A stretch of DNA of 64,000 nt from Conus ventricosus (GCA_018398815.1 CM031626.1:38800602-38864601), one strand, 5' to 3'; positions 46,865 to 60,080 are shown, counted from the first letter of the stretch. The notes: generated by a model not told the origin, from the sequence alone. Translations and numbers: made by a program.

Positions 46865-48400
46865 AATAGGAATGGAAGAAACTTAAAACCAATTACACAA
46901 CAACACAGTCCACTTGGAACTTTTAAAAAATCACTCAATTTTTCCCATCGCAGCAATAACTTAATTCTTTCGGTTAATGGCCGATTAATGACATCTTTCC
47001 TCGTTGTCTTCCAACTGGATAATCATAGCCACCTTGTAACTTGTGTTTAAACCCACTTGTTTCCTCAAGAATATTCTTAAAATGTAAAAAAAATATTAAA
47101 AAAATAAATAAAATAATAGTTTAATGTTATTGGACAAACCCACATCGTTTTGGAACAATTTTGCGAACTGCCTCCCAAAACGTATATTACCGACCAAGAA
47201 ACCAAATTATCAAATTTACAACAAATTTTTGAATCTTTTCTTTTCTTTTTCCAGGAGATGTATGTATTCTCTTCCAGCTTACAACACAATCCCTTCTTCA
47301 CTAGCTTTTAACGTTCTAGAAACCTTCGAAGTAATGTTCATCCCACCTTTCCTTGCAATTTGACTTCCTTTCTCAAACCTTTTACTACTTTCTTGCCTAT
47401 CTCTCATCAAAAGAGATCTTTCTTTCATACAATTACATGTTGCAAAATACAGTCACTGAACAATTCAGAGCTTGTAGCTATGTCCACAACAATCATGTAG
47501 GCAGCATAGCTTAACGTGTCTTGAAACTCTTGATAACTCATTGGCTTTCAACGACAGCGCTCGTTCGACATTCCATCTGTAACCTGGGCACGTGACACAA
47601 TTGTCCTTCCTCTAACGTGTTTAAAATCAAGATTTATGTTGTTACGTATTTAACATAGATTTCTAGAGTGGAGGTGATCAGTTTCTGTCCTTTCCACCAC
47701 ACGCAATTCAACAACATGAGTATAAAACAAGAGAAAAAATCCATGACATGCAACAACATAATCATTTCTCACTAACTGTTTAGTAACAGAAATATAAGTA
47801 AAAAACGCTCCCGATTTCTATCTCATCACAAACATCCATTCATTTACACTTGTCCCTAAAGAAATAAAAAGGTTTGTAAGCTTTCTTCCATATCAAATTC
47901 ATTACTTTCGCTTGCTAGTTTTGAAATAATTCCTTGATTTTACTCAGTCCGTGACTATCTACAGCAACATTACAAACAACACGTCCAATCCTTAGAAATG
48001 AGTCCTCCCTTCCTACATTTAAGTCCCATACACCAAGATAATAATACATTGGTCGTTCGTATTGTATCCAAAATGGATTTCCGTGAAGCATCTAGATCAA
48101 GGTCTATACTACTAGAGTTGTAATAACGGATATTTAGTTAGATATAACAACAAATTAAAAAAAACCCTTTATCAGTACCAAACAATGATTTGTTATAAGA
48201 AACACAAAGGAATGTCACAAGTTATCATTAATTTCCCCAAGAACGTCTACCACAGCTTGGACAGTTAAACTGCTGGTTTACAATATATCTGCATTAGTTT
48301 CAGAATGCTAGTGGGTCAAAACTGGTCAACAAATGTCCTTACCTAAACAACCAGAGTGGAAATAATTAATATTAGGAAATCTCTCGCTCTCTCACTCCAC
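46865..48400 (-). mobile_element. LINE endonuclease and linker region
   Basis: The minus strand carries REYIHLLEKEKKRFKN (about 47230-47280) and GRQFAKLFQNDVGLSN (about 47130-47185), matching the basic linker between endonuclease and reverse transcriptase. Further 5' it carries DLNVGREDSF and VDSHG near 47950-48050 and CCYI near 48130-48170, matching the G-D-x-N-A-R and strand motifs of an APE-like endonuclease. Together with 42780-44500 this is one LINE of about 3.3 kb split by element F. It has many stops. Confidence 0.55.
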
Positions 48401-48950
48401 TCCTCGTCTCAGAGTCTCACTCCGTCCTCATCCACTCTCCTCTCTCCATACTCATCCTCACGTCTCGTCTCTCTCTCTCAGCATAAATATAATATATCTA
48501 TATATATAGATATATAATATAATATATAATATATATATATATATATATTATATATATTATATATATATATAAGGAGTCATAAGACCCTGGCCACGTGCCT
48601 ATTTCCAACATTTAATTTTCTTGTGAATTTTTCGCCCCGACTAAGCTTCTTCAAACAAGCTTCTGATCGTAACCCGAGTCTGCATGGAGACTGAATCTCT
48701 CTCTCTGTCTCTCTCTCCTCTCACTCTTCTCGTCCCCCTCCTCCCTCTCTCTCTCTCTCTCGTCTCTCTCTCTCTCTCCTCTCTCCATCTCTCTCTTCTT
48801 CTCATCTCTATCTGTCTCTCTCCTCTCTCTACCACACACACACACACACACACACACACCACACAACACACCAGACACACACACACACACATATATATAA
48901 AAAATAAATAGTATATATATATATATATATATATATAAATATAGTATATA
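48380..48950. repeat. Microsatellite cluster CT, AT, CT, AC, AT
   Basis: CT-like repeats (48380-48480), AT (48485-48575), the module marker GTCTGCATGGAGACTG (48680), CT (48690-48830), AC (48833-48893) and AT (48895-48950) stand in a row. In the first copy a LINE occupies the CT part; here it is absent. Confidence 0.9.
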
Positions 48951-48951
48951 T

Positions 48952-51900
48952 ATTGAAGTTATAAACAAACTTGCTCTTATGACATTAGATTGAAAAAATA
49001 GGGTAGATACGCTTTCATACTTGCAGTGGTATATGATTCTGCCTACTAAACAGTATGTGCTTGAGTGGGTGAAAGGGGAAAAATAAAATAAATTCTTCTC
49101 AAAATGAGCCTTCAGCAAGCTTTATTCTCCAAGGGGGAGAGAGAAATCCTCCAATAGGGAGGGAAACTCACATAAAAACATATAACTCCTTGTCATATAC
49201 CGATATTTCGAAACTTGTGGTTTCTTCCCTCAGTGACCGCGGAAAAGTTGTAATTGACTCATCTGCCTTTTCAGTTAAGAAAATCAATCCCAAGAAAAGG
49301 TTGGGTGTGCAATACCCGTAGTATTTTGTTGAGTTTTCAAAAAAAACCAAACCAAAGGTGCCCCATCTAAGAAGGGCAAAAGAAAATCCATAAAATAGCA
49401 AAACAAGTCTACATCTTCTTGTGAAAATTAGATAAAATATAAAAAGATATCCTCAAAAGAGACACAAGTTCTGAGGGCAAGTTCTTGGAAGAATCCGCAC
49501 AAGGACTAAAATACAACAAACTAATAAATTCCAAGATAAGTACCGCACCGTTCCAGCCAACTTACAAAGCAGCTTGGTGGGTTTCAATGACTGCAAGAAA
49601 TATTGAGTTATAAACAAGCTTGCCTTTATTTCTTAGATTTGAAAAAATAGGGGAGATACTCATTCAAAACTTGCAGTGGTAGAATGATTTCAGCCTATCT
49701 AACAGTATGTGCTTGAGTGGGTGAATGGGGAAAAAATAAAATAAATGCTTCTCAAAATGAGCCTTCACAAGCTTATTATTCTCCAAGGGGAGAGAACATT
49801 CCTTCCAATAGGGAGTAAACTCACTAACATATAACTCCTGGTCATATTCCGATATTTCGAAACTTGGTGGTTTCTCCTCAGTGACCGCGGAAAGTGGAAT
49901 TTGGACTCCTCTCCTTTTCAGGTTAAGAAGAATCAAGCCCAAAAAGGTTGGTGTCAATACCGAATGAAGTTTGTTGAGATTTTTTCAAAAAACCAACCGG
50001 AACGGTAGCCATCAAAGAAGCAAAATAAAATCATAAAAGAGCAAAACAAGCTACATTTTCTTGTGAAAAGTAGAAAATAAAAAAAGATATCCCTCTTAAA
50101 AAGGAAACGACAAGTGCTGAGGGCAAGTTCTTGAATGAAATCCGCAGGGGACTAAATATACAACAAACTAATAAATTCCAATGGAATAAGTACCGCGCAC
50201 CGTTCCAGCAACTTACAGAGCAGCTTGGTGTTGGCAATGACTGCAAAAATATTGAGTTATAAACAAAGCTTGCTCTAATGGTCTTTAAGATTTGAAAAAT
50301 AGGGGAGATACGCATTTCATATCGCCAGTGGTAGATGTTTCTGCTAACTAACAGTATGTGCTTGAGTGGGGTGAATTGGGGAAAAAAATAAAATAAATGC
50401 TTCTCAAATGGAGCCTTCAGCAAGCTTTGTATTCTCCAAGGGGATAGAGACAATCCTCCAATAGGGAGGTAAACTCACTAACATATAACTCCTGGTCATA
50501 TACCGATATTTTCGAAACTTGGTGGTTTCTCCTCAGTGACCGCGGAAATTGGTAATTTACCTCCTCGCCTTTTCAGTTTAAGAAGAAGCAAATCGCAAGA
50601 AAAGGTTGGTGTGCAATACCTGTAGTATGTATTGTTGAGTTTTCAAAAACCAACCAAAGGTGCCATCAAAGAAGCAAAAGAAAATCATAAAAGAGCAAAA
50701 CAAGCTACATTTTCCTTGTGAAAAGTAGAAAATATAAAAGATATCCCTCTAAGACACTAGTGCTTGAGGCAAGTTCTTGTAATAATCCGCAAGGGACTAA
50801 AATACAACAAACTAAAAAATTCCAAGGAATAAGTACCGCACCGTTTTCCAGCAACTGACAGAGCACTTTGGTGTTGCATGACCAAACATACTACGGAATT
50901 GCACACCAACCTTGGTTCTGGGATGCATTCTTCTTAAACTGAAAAGGCAGAGGAGTCATAATTACCACATTCCGCGTCACTGAGGAGAAACCACCAAGTT
51001 TCCGAAATATCGGTATAATGACCCAGGATTATATGTTAGTGAGTTTTCCCTCCCTATTGTAGGTATGTCCATCTCCTCCCCCTTGGAGAATATAAGCTTG
51101 CTGAAGGCTCATTTATGAGCGAACATTTTTATTTTAATTTTTCCCCATTCACCCACTCAAGCACAACTGTTAGTTAGTGCAGAATCATCTACCAACACTG
51201 CAGATATGATGAAGCGTATTCCCCCTATTTTTTCAATCAAAGACATAGAGCAAGCTTTGTTTATAACTCAATATTTCTTGCAGACATTGCAAGCACCAAG
51301 CTGCTCTGTAAGTTGTCTGGAACGGTGCGGTACTTATCCTTGGAATTTATTAGTTTGTTGTATTTTTTAGTCCTTGCGGATTCATTCCAAGAACTTGCCC
51401 TCAGCACTCTTGTGTCTTAGAGGATATCTTTATATATTTAGCAACTTTCACAAGAAAAGTAGCTTGTTTAGCTCTTTATATGATTTTCTTTGCTTCTTAG
51501 ATGGCACCTTTTTTGGTTTTTTTGAAAACATCAACAAACCAACTAAGGATTATTGCACACCAACCTTTTTCTGGGATTGCATTCTTCTTAACTGAAAAGC
51601 AGAGGAGTCATATTAACCAACTTCCGCGGTCCATCATGAGGAAAACCACCAAGATTCGAAAATATCGGTATATGGGACCAGGAGTTATATGTTATGAGTT
51701 TCCTCCCTATTGGAGGATGTGTCTCTCTCCCCCTTGGAGATATAGCTTCCTGAAGGCTCATTTTGAGAAGCATTTATTTTATTTTTCCCCCATTCACCAC
51801 CAAGCACATAACTGTTTAGTTTAGGCATAATCATCTACCACAGGCAGATATGAATGCGTATCTCCCCCTATTTTTCAATCTAAGACATAAGAGCAAGCTT

Positions 51901-52640
51901 TGTTGTTATAACTCAATATTTTCTTGCAGTCATGCAACTCAAGCTGCTCTGTAAGGTTGCTGGAACGGCGCGTACTTATCCTTGGAATTATTAGTTTGTT
52001 GTAATTTTAGTCCCTTGCGGATTCATTCCAAGAACTTGCCCTCACAACTTGTGTCTTAGAGGATATCATTTTTAATTTATCTACTTTTCACAAGAAAATG
52101 TAAGCTTTTTTTGCTCTTTTATGATTTCTTTTGCTTCTTCGATGGCACCTTGGTTTGTTTATTTTTGAAAACTCAACAAAAAAAACACGTAATTGCACAC
52201 CAACCTTTTCTGGATTGCATTTCTTCTTAAACTGAAAAGGCAGAGGAGTCAAATTACCACTTTCCGTGGTCACTGAGAGAAACTCCAAGTTTCGAAATTA
52301 TCGGTATATGACCAGGAGATATATGTTAGTGAGTTTCCCCTCCCTATAGGAGGAAGTCTTCTCCCCCTTTGGAGAATATAAGCTTGCTGAAGGCTGCATT
52401 TTGAGAAGCATTTATTTTATATATTCCCCATTCACCCACTCAAGCCATACTGTTAGTTAGGCAGAATCATCTACCACCTGCAGATATAATGCGTATCTCC
52501 CCTATTTTTCAATCTAAGACTAAGAGCAAGCTTTGTATTTATTACTCAATTTTCCTTTGCAGTTCATTGCAACACCAAGCTGCTCTGTAATTTGCTGGAA
52601 CGTGCGGTAACTTATCCTTGTGAATTTATTAGTTTGTTGT
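48952..52640. repeat. Inverted array: three direct then about 2.7 opposed units of 650 bp
   Basis: Direct units begin with GAGTTATAAAC at about 48955, 49605 and 50254. At 50885 the orientation flips and the reverse complement (GTTTATAACTCAATAT) ends units at about 51282, 51930 and 52561. The first opposed unit starts in mid-unit (GCACACCAACC), so the axis is not at a unit border. Units share GACCGCGGAAA, ACCGATATTTCGAAAC and CCGCACCGTTCCAGC. They differ by several percent by eye. Frames of 70-140 codons occur in single units but are not kept between units. AT repeats bound both ends. Confidence 0.85.
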
Positions 52641-52660
52641 ATATATATAATATATATATA

Positions 52661-52716
<56 letters not shown>

Positions 52717-52748
52717 TATAATATATATTATATATATAATAATATTGT
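52641..52748. repeat. (AT)n microsatellite, right flank of the inverted array
   Basis: AT repeats leading into the GTCTCTCTCCCC-ACGGGGCGC junction common to the three modules. Confidence 0.95.
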
Positions 52749-53818
52749 CTCTCTCCCCATAAAACGGGGCGCTATGACGATGGAGCTTCCCACCAGAAGC
52801 ACATTTTTTTCTTTCTCTCTCTCTCTTCACTCTCGTCTCCTTCTCTCTCTCTCTCTACTCTCTCTCTCACTCTCTCTACTCTTTCCATGGGGCGCACGAC
52901 CCCCCCCCCCTCCTTAGTAAGAATTTCCCGAGGATGAATTCTTCATAGCACAAAATATAGGGAACAGGCGCTAATAATCACGCCGTCGACAAGAAACTCA
53001 CACTCATGAATAATAGCAAAACAATAAAATCACAAGAGATCACTGCAAAATTCATTATAAAAAAAGTGAAACAATTTGCATTAGGGTCATCCATATTAAC
53101 AACTCGGCATAGCAAATACAACAGGGCAAACATCCAATAGCATCAGTTTATGGCATAACAGAAAACAAGAACAGAGACATAGAAAGGACAACTCTCTGTT
53201 GCGTAAAAATGATCATGCCTCCAGCAATTAGTAAAATCTCGTAGACACAGAGAAATCTGACGAAAAAACAAACAAACAAACAAAAACAGGTTATAGAAAT
53301 GGAAAACATGACACAGAACAGGATTATAATCCACAAAAAAACGAAAGACAGCTTGGGGTGCAAAGGAACAAAAAAAAAACCCGAAAAAACAAACAAACAA
53401 AAAAATTCGGGCACGGAGAAAGCGCAAAATTACAATTGCTGTCAGTAAAACTTGTGCAAAAACGTTTCCAAGAACGCCTCACAATAGCTAAACAGTTGTT
53501 GGGTCACTGGATTGCTTCATAATGATTATCAATGTGTGAATTTCTTCAAACTGATTAATAACAATTCTAAGCCATATCCACGATAATAGTATAGACGTAT
53601 CGATGTGTCTGCAGTCGAAGGTTTCCACAGGCCAACATATCCACGTGACCTTTTTTCGAATGGAGGTACTTAGTGCAGAGTTCACAGGAATAACGAATTG
53701 GCGAGTGGCTCACTTTTGCATGAAATGTCACAAGACTACAATCAAGTTACAAGGAACGAACAAACGGAATGCCAAAAAATGACGCAAGAACTTTGAAGTG
53801 TACGTATTGACAACCACA
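52749..53818. repeat. Low-copy duplicated block, copy 3
   Basis: Matches 13215-14290 and 21110-22150 with more differences than these two show to each other. It ends at the 100-N gap a few bases after GAAGTGTACGT. Confidence 0.8.
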
Positions 53819-53918
53819 NNNNNNNNNNNNNNNNNNNNNNNNNNNNNNNNNNNNNNNNNNNNNNNNNNNNNNNNNNNNNNNNNNNNNNNNNNNNNNNNNN
53901 NNNNNNNNNNNNNNNNNN
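53819..53918. other. Assembly gap, 100 N
   Basis: Exactly 100 undefined bases. Sequence to the right has no duplicate in the window, so the join between the duplicated part and the rest rests on scaffolding. Confidence 1.
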
Positions 53919-54285
53919 ATGACCAGCGAAAATCGAATCATGCGCGGTATGAACAATGTCCTCCTGTCAAATCCTTGCAACACATTTTTTCCACACATCA
54001 CCATCTTTGTATAAAAACGGAAAAGATTTTCGTTGTCGATGACGTGGTGGTGGAGGTGAGGGAGAGGTAAGACACTCATACAACTGCAGCAAAACAAGTG
54101 GTGTCCAATGAATCATCACGTTTCTTCTGCATAGCAGGCAGGATGTTTGGGATGAAACGTCCAGCAAAGACAAGTCTGGAAACATGCAAAGGGTTTTATG
54201 GGATTGTTTGTCCAGTAACGGGAAACACAAAAAAGAAACAACCTTTATCCTGAACAAGAACTTACACCAGGCCAAGGAGAGGAAG
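53919..54285. other. Short single-copy stretch, no gene
   Basis: A frame ends at GAGGGAGAG|GTAAGA (about 54068), which resembles a splice donor, but neither the frame nor an acceptor is convincing. Nothing else is visible. Confidence 0.35.
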
Positions 54286-54323
54286 AGAGAGGAGAGAGAG
54301 AGAGAGAGAGAGAGAAGATGAGA

Positions 54324-54377
<54 letters not shown>

Positions 54378-54378
54378 T
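54286..54378. repeat. (AG)n microsatellite
   Basis: AG repeats with GATAGA slips, adjacent to the 3' end of the minus-strand LINE. Confidence 0.95.
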
Positions 54379-54379
54379 G

Positions 54380-57300
54380 AATTGCGAAGCAATGTTTCTT
54401 CAGTTTAAGGCCACAGCCCCATGCTGAAGTGTATTCAACATACACATACAACATTCCTAATACATAACACTATTAAATCATGAAGAAAAGTAGATATTTT
54501 ACAAAAAGCAAAGTACAATTAAGCCATTACTGTCCGAATCTCTTATTTGCTTCGTAATATACATGGCTAAATCCAAAGTGTATTCTCATTCCCGTGTTGA
54601 CAGCAAGAGAATAGCCCTGAAATTACATGGTTTGGTGTAATATTTTGGGTTGCAGAATTTTTATTCTAAGATTGCTCATATCAGGTCAGCAAAAAAAAAA
54701 TGTATTCATCTTCTCTTGTTCTGTTAACAGAGTCGACACATCAGTCAATTTCAACAACATTACTATATCTGAGGCGTATGACATGTCATATCAGACACGA
54801 GCCAAATCTAAAGTTGTCAGTGCACATTTCATAAATCGCAGTTCATTTTTAATCCTAATGTTAAAGTTCCTAAGCTATGTGTCGATTTAAAGAGTTTATA
54901 CTGAGCAAAATCTTTCAACCAATACACATATGGGCATGCCAGGCACCTGCCACCGTGCAATCGAAATCCTCCTGTTTAAAAACAAATCAGAAATTCTTGA
55001 TATATTTTCTACACCTTGATTGTCCCCAAACAAAACCATAAACATATGAATTTAAACACTGTCTAACATGGAAAGCCCATGTTTCTTTTATACCATTAAT
55101 CATCTAAACTCAACAGCACCCTGTACCTTTAAGATATCCTATCTTCATTCATTCTAGTTAACCTGAGCCAATAGTTTATACATTATTAATTAGGAATGTA
55201 AATAAACTGGATATCGTCCAAGTTTCACCATAAATAAGATCAATTGTGCGTCCTACTGTCTACAATCAAAAAGCGCTTCAGTGCATACAGGTGAAAAAAA
55301 AAGTTTTTCCATTAAGGCACCTTTGTCAAAAGCCCATACTTTCTCCTCCATATTGTAAATGGCTGTACCTTGTGAATTAAAAACAGTTTTTGTAAAAACA
55401 CTCAATGAGCTACGACTCTAACTTGTACAAAATATGAAGAATACTATTGACGCGCCTTTTTCGCTCAATTGGACTAATCTTGACAAGCAAAAGCAATAAC
55501 TAGTCGTTAAAATAAATACCAAGGGTGATTTGAAAACATTAATCGCATCTGTTCTCACACCGTCCTAGGTCCATCTTTCAGTGCGGGCTAAATATCCTAC
55601 TTTACGAATAACAACACTATTGGTTTTATTCATATTAACATTTTGGTTCTAGTCTGCCTGAAGAGGCAAATACAAATTATTTAGTTGTCTCGGAGACAAC
55701 CACTGATACTGAAAGGAAAATATATCATCGGTAAAAAGCAGCATAAAACAATCTAAAAAGATCAAAAACGGTTACTCCATGACAGGCCATTTTCAATTGA
55801 TTTCAAGGCTAACACATTAATAAAGAAGGAAAATAAAATCCGGATTACAGACATCTACTTGTTTCACTCCCACTTGGTAGCACTTGATGAATTCTTCCGA
55901 TAATTTATGCGCCTGATCCGAACTTTTGTTTTTACCTCACAATGCATACTCTTTATTGTACACTGTACAACTTAACCCCTGATTCCAGTTTTTAACACAA
56001 CAGACCATAAAAATTTTTCGAGATCTGAACAAAAACTTTTCAAAAATCCACAAAACAACATGTAACTTCCTGACTTCTTTACAAGCTGTTTCTGAACAGC
56101 TGCAATGCAGGGTGAATATATGATCGTTGAAAAATAACCTCTATTAAACCCACGCCTAAATGCTCTCCAGTTATATATTCTGAATTGATCCATTCATGCA
56201 ATTACTATTAATAACCGAACTGTAAAAGATTGCTACAAATACTGCATAAAATGAAATACCTCTTATGGATTATTTACATTGTTAACATCACCCTTCTTGA
56301 AACAAGTGAAAATTAGTAGATTCTTTCAGCTGTCAGGGTAAGCCCCACTATCCAACGAGGAAGTTAAAACAACTTCACCAAGAAATTCAAGACGGGACTC
56401 GCCAGAAATATTTTAAAAAAAATCACCAAATAAACCATCAGGTCCACAAATTATTCCTTTTTTCAATATTTCTGATTGCGAGCAAACACTTCTTCACGAG
56501 ATATTGCTTTTGTACGGTCATTTCCACCTCCTCATTTTCGTGAACTATGTTTCTCTGTAATAAGTAAATTATTTTCTTCATTTTTCTCCAACAAGCATCT
56601 ACCTTGTTCGAACCATTCAGTTACAGAAATATTGTTTTGACGGTTAAATCTTGTGTACAGTTTTAAAAAATTCACTGTTGACTCTTCACAGAATAATCAA
56701 TACATTAGCAATGAATTCATTGTGTCTTCTTTTTTTATTATTAAGATGTTCATATTACTCTTTCATTCAACACAATAATGCGACTAAGCATCTTATCCAA
56801 AGTTGTTACACAAATTTTCTCCACAGACAAAGCATTTTACGTTTTGGATGTTTTTACAGTCCATATCATAAATACCAACTATCTCACTAGGAAGTATTTT
56901 TTTTTAATTTAAAACTGCCTTTTCTTCATACTTTCAGCTTGATCATTCATGATCACACTCAAATCTGCGTATTGCTTTTTTTTACATCACTATGTTATTA
57001 CGCCCTTTTGCAATTGCCACTTCTCTTAACTCCTGAGAGCACTATGGAACTATTAAATACCAGGGCATAATCCTTGTTTTCCAGAAACATTTAACATTAA
57101 ACTGATTATTTTGATCCTCGATCATTTTTTTGTGGGCATTTCTCTTCCTTTTCGTGGCAATATGTAATACAAGGGGCATGTGAACGGATTAAAACTTTCC
57201 ACACAGTAAGATTTAACTGTTCACAAAGGAGCTCAAAACCGTTTTCTTTGACAACAAAAAATAGTCATTTACACTGCATCCTGCATCATAAAAAATGTAA

Positions 57301-57950
57301 AACTTACCTATCAAAAGTCGCCATTTGCACATTCCATTTAAAGAATTGTACAGTCCCAAAACAGTGCACATAACCACAAATTGTTCTTTCATATGCCATT
57401 TAATATTTTAATCTGAGAAGTTCGTTTTATACAATAATCATTCTTATTATGGAAGTCAACAAGTAATTCAAGCTCATCAAAAAGTGTTTGTGTTTGTAAA
57501 CGTTCTGGCATTCATATCACCACTAAAACAGTATTTCAGTGTCATCCAAAGACAACAACGGTAATTTACACACAATTTTCAACAGATCAATGCATTGTCA
57601 AAGCCATTGATAGTAATAATATAAACGATTTTTCAGGAGAAAAGACATACGCACGTGGAGGGGTGAACACAAGTAAACACAATTTTTAATGAGACCAAAA
57701 AATCCTTTTATCAAGTATAAATGTTCATTGGAATAAGACTCTCACAGTCAACCCCTCATGCACATATGGAAGAAGATTTTTTCCGTATCAAACAAATTAT
57801 TCCTCCTGAATTCTCCCTTGGTTTGTAAGTAGTGACAGCTAGTTTAACGAATATTTAATAAATATGTAAATACACTTGATTCAAAATTTCAACAAACGTT
57901 TCGATTCCAAACAAGTAAATCAAAGAAGAAAGTAAAAAAGAATATTGTGG
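54380..57950 (-). mobile_element. Nearly full-length decayed LINE (endonuclease, reverse transcriptase, C-terminal region)
   Basis: On the minus strand the order is complete. Endonuclease words: GGIICLIRK near 57810, SGDMNARTFTN at 57488-57535, and GCSVNDYFLL at 57245-57290 (the G-S-S-V-x-D-Y box). The linker lies near 56600-56700. Reverse transcriptase: REEV, CGPDGL (about 56435-56460), FTCFKKGDVNNVNNP (about 56280), AVQKQLVKKSG (56065-56105), LWSVVLKTGIRG (about 55975-56010) and LFTDDI (55722-55742). C-terminal pieces include LGRYPVYL and REDEYIFF (about 54700). Every domain is interrupted by stops or shifts, so the copy is dead and old. It is unrelated in position to the duplications. The 3' end near 54380 abuts AG repeats. 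Confidence 0.75.
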
Positions 57951-57999
57951 AATTGTCTAATTTATTAACCAACCCACATACATTCCAATGAGGAAGAAA

Positions 58000-60080
58000 A
58001 ACTATTTACAAATTTATTCGTAGTAACCAAAATCACACGGCAAACGAGCTGTCACTGATTAATACTTCCGTCACAATCATTTCGCTCCACTCCATATCTT
58101 TTGCAGTTGTCTGTAACCCAGTCCACTCACCGACATTCTATCACGTCCCTAACTGATTGATACGTCGTCACACTGTCACTTATCACTGTCTGATCCATCG
58201 CGTCCACACTATCTCCATTGTCGTCTAATTCAATGCGCTGTCACTCACTGTTTCTTTTCCGTCCAATTCACACGCTGTCCCAACTGTCCGCCACCTAAGA
58301 TTTGATTCATTCTCTATAGCACATTCACCACTACCGTCACCACCACACCGCCTGTGCACTCCTCTTGACAGTACCACTCTCCGTTGAGGTGAGGGGGGGG
58401 GGGGGGCATGCCACTCTTGTCACTATCACTGATGGGTTCATTCACTGTCACACTGTCAACACATCTGTCCTGCTTCATTCATCGTTTGCACTGTCACCAC
58501 AATTGTTTAATTTCACTGTCCAACGCACGGACAAGCTTCATTATTTGTCACACTGTGATCACCACAGACTTTTTTAGTTGTACGAACACTGGCCACTTTT
58601 ATCCCAGTCTTAAAATCACCAACAGCCACTTGTATATGACTCCCATACATACACCATCGTCCCCCTGTCTTCCTGATTTCTGTTGGACAGCAATGACCCA
58701 CAATCATTTTGATGTAAATCGACACACATCATCATTATCTTTTCATTTAAATTTCAGATATCTGTCCACTTATGATTACATGGATCGAAAAACATACCGT
58801 CAACAGCACAAAAGTTTCTCTTCGAGAAAGAAAAATATGTGTCTATAACATCAAAGTCAAGTGAATTTGAATCATTATTCGGCACGGAACAACAAATAAT
58901 CATCCATTGCAGTTTCTGTCATAGGACAATCAACATGACAATTCACAACCTCAATATTCTTGACATTAGTTTTCATGTAACACATCACAAATTCAACAAA
59001 CATCCGACACTGCAGTGTACACACACCAACACAGATATCGTGCACGGGATTTCGTTTGCACACTTGTCTTCTGCAACAGAGATCCCTGCTGTCCTCAATG
59101 CTTCCGGTCCTCGCAACCCAGAAACATGTACACTACACGGTGACAACTGTAAATTTTGCTACCAGACCTAAACTTGGCTGTGGGTGAGCAAAATTGTCCA
59201 GTCACGGGGCTGGTCGCTACCCCTGTCATGTCCAACAAGGTTTCCGCTGTCGTCTAAACAAAATTTTTCTACATCAATATACCCAATGTAATAAATCATT
59301 GACACATTCTTGTTTTGTGATCTGACAACTTCAAAATGGGGCACACACTTTTTTTCTAATGTCCTCTAACCCCGCACAGAAAAATCTTCACTGATGAAGA
59401 CATCACTTCCTTCAAAACCTCTTTATGGCCCGCAAAACCTATCTTTATCCTTGAGAAATTGCATCGCGCACAATCGGCGAATTCCACCTTATGATGGACG
59501 ATGGACCTCGTCAAACGAAGTCACCGCTGCAAGTTCTAATTTGTCAGTGATCATTTCGATATGGAGTCTCACAATCATGCCATGTTTCACTCTGTCTGCA
59601 AGTAATACCATGAACAATAATATTATTCCTCTTTGACCTGCCCTCTAAATCATCCACTTTCTGTCAAGAAATTTCATCCTTTCATTCAATGGCCATTCTC
59701 ATTTTTCCAGTTCAACGATTTCTGTCCTTTAACGTGGGGTTTCTGACATTTTCCGTCTCAAACTGGAAACCTTCCGCCCTATAGAGCAGAACACCATGTC
59801 CTTTAAATCTTTTCATTCACCACACATGTTATCAAACTTACATTCACAGACTGCTCAATGACTTGTCAACCACGTCTTTCAAGGAAAGACATCACATCCT
59901 TCCACAGGAGGGTTCCGGCGGGAAGTGCTTGACGACCCAGATGCAGATTCCAGTCCACTGGTACTGTCTCTGCGGTAGACTAGGCACCACTGCCAGGGGG
60001 GGGCCAAGTCGTGCCTGCCTAAACTGTCCCTTTGGGCTGGGGTTTAAACTCCACATCGCCAACAAAACGCAGAATTAAAC
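58000..60080. other. Anonymous stretch rich in CACTGTCA words
   Basis: Between 58040 and 58560 the words CACTGTC, TGTCACAC and GTCACCA recur irregularly, as in a degenerate short tandem repeat, and a poly-G run stands at 58391-58404. Two frames of about 110-146 codons (plus, 58408-58848 and 58839-59171) show no domain I recognise. The position, directly 5' of the minus-strand LINE, would also suit its 5' UTR or a lost first ORF. No gene is called. Confidence 0.35.

Noticed and set aside
49664..50453. 97- and 140-codon frames as genes in the satellite units
   Set aside because: The other units, which should encode the same protein, have stops and shifts in that frame.
48952..52640. CRISPR array
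   Set aside because: Units are about 650 bp, contiguous and inverted in the middle; this is eukaryotic satellite-like DNA.
58408..58848. 146-codon plus-strand frame as a gene
   Set aside because: No domain, no splice or codon support, and composition follows the CACTGTCA-rich tract.
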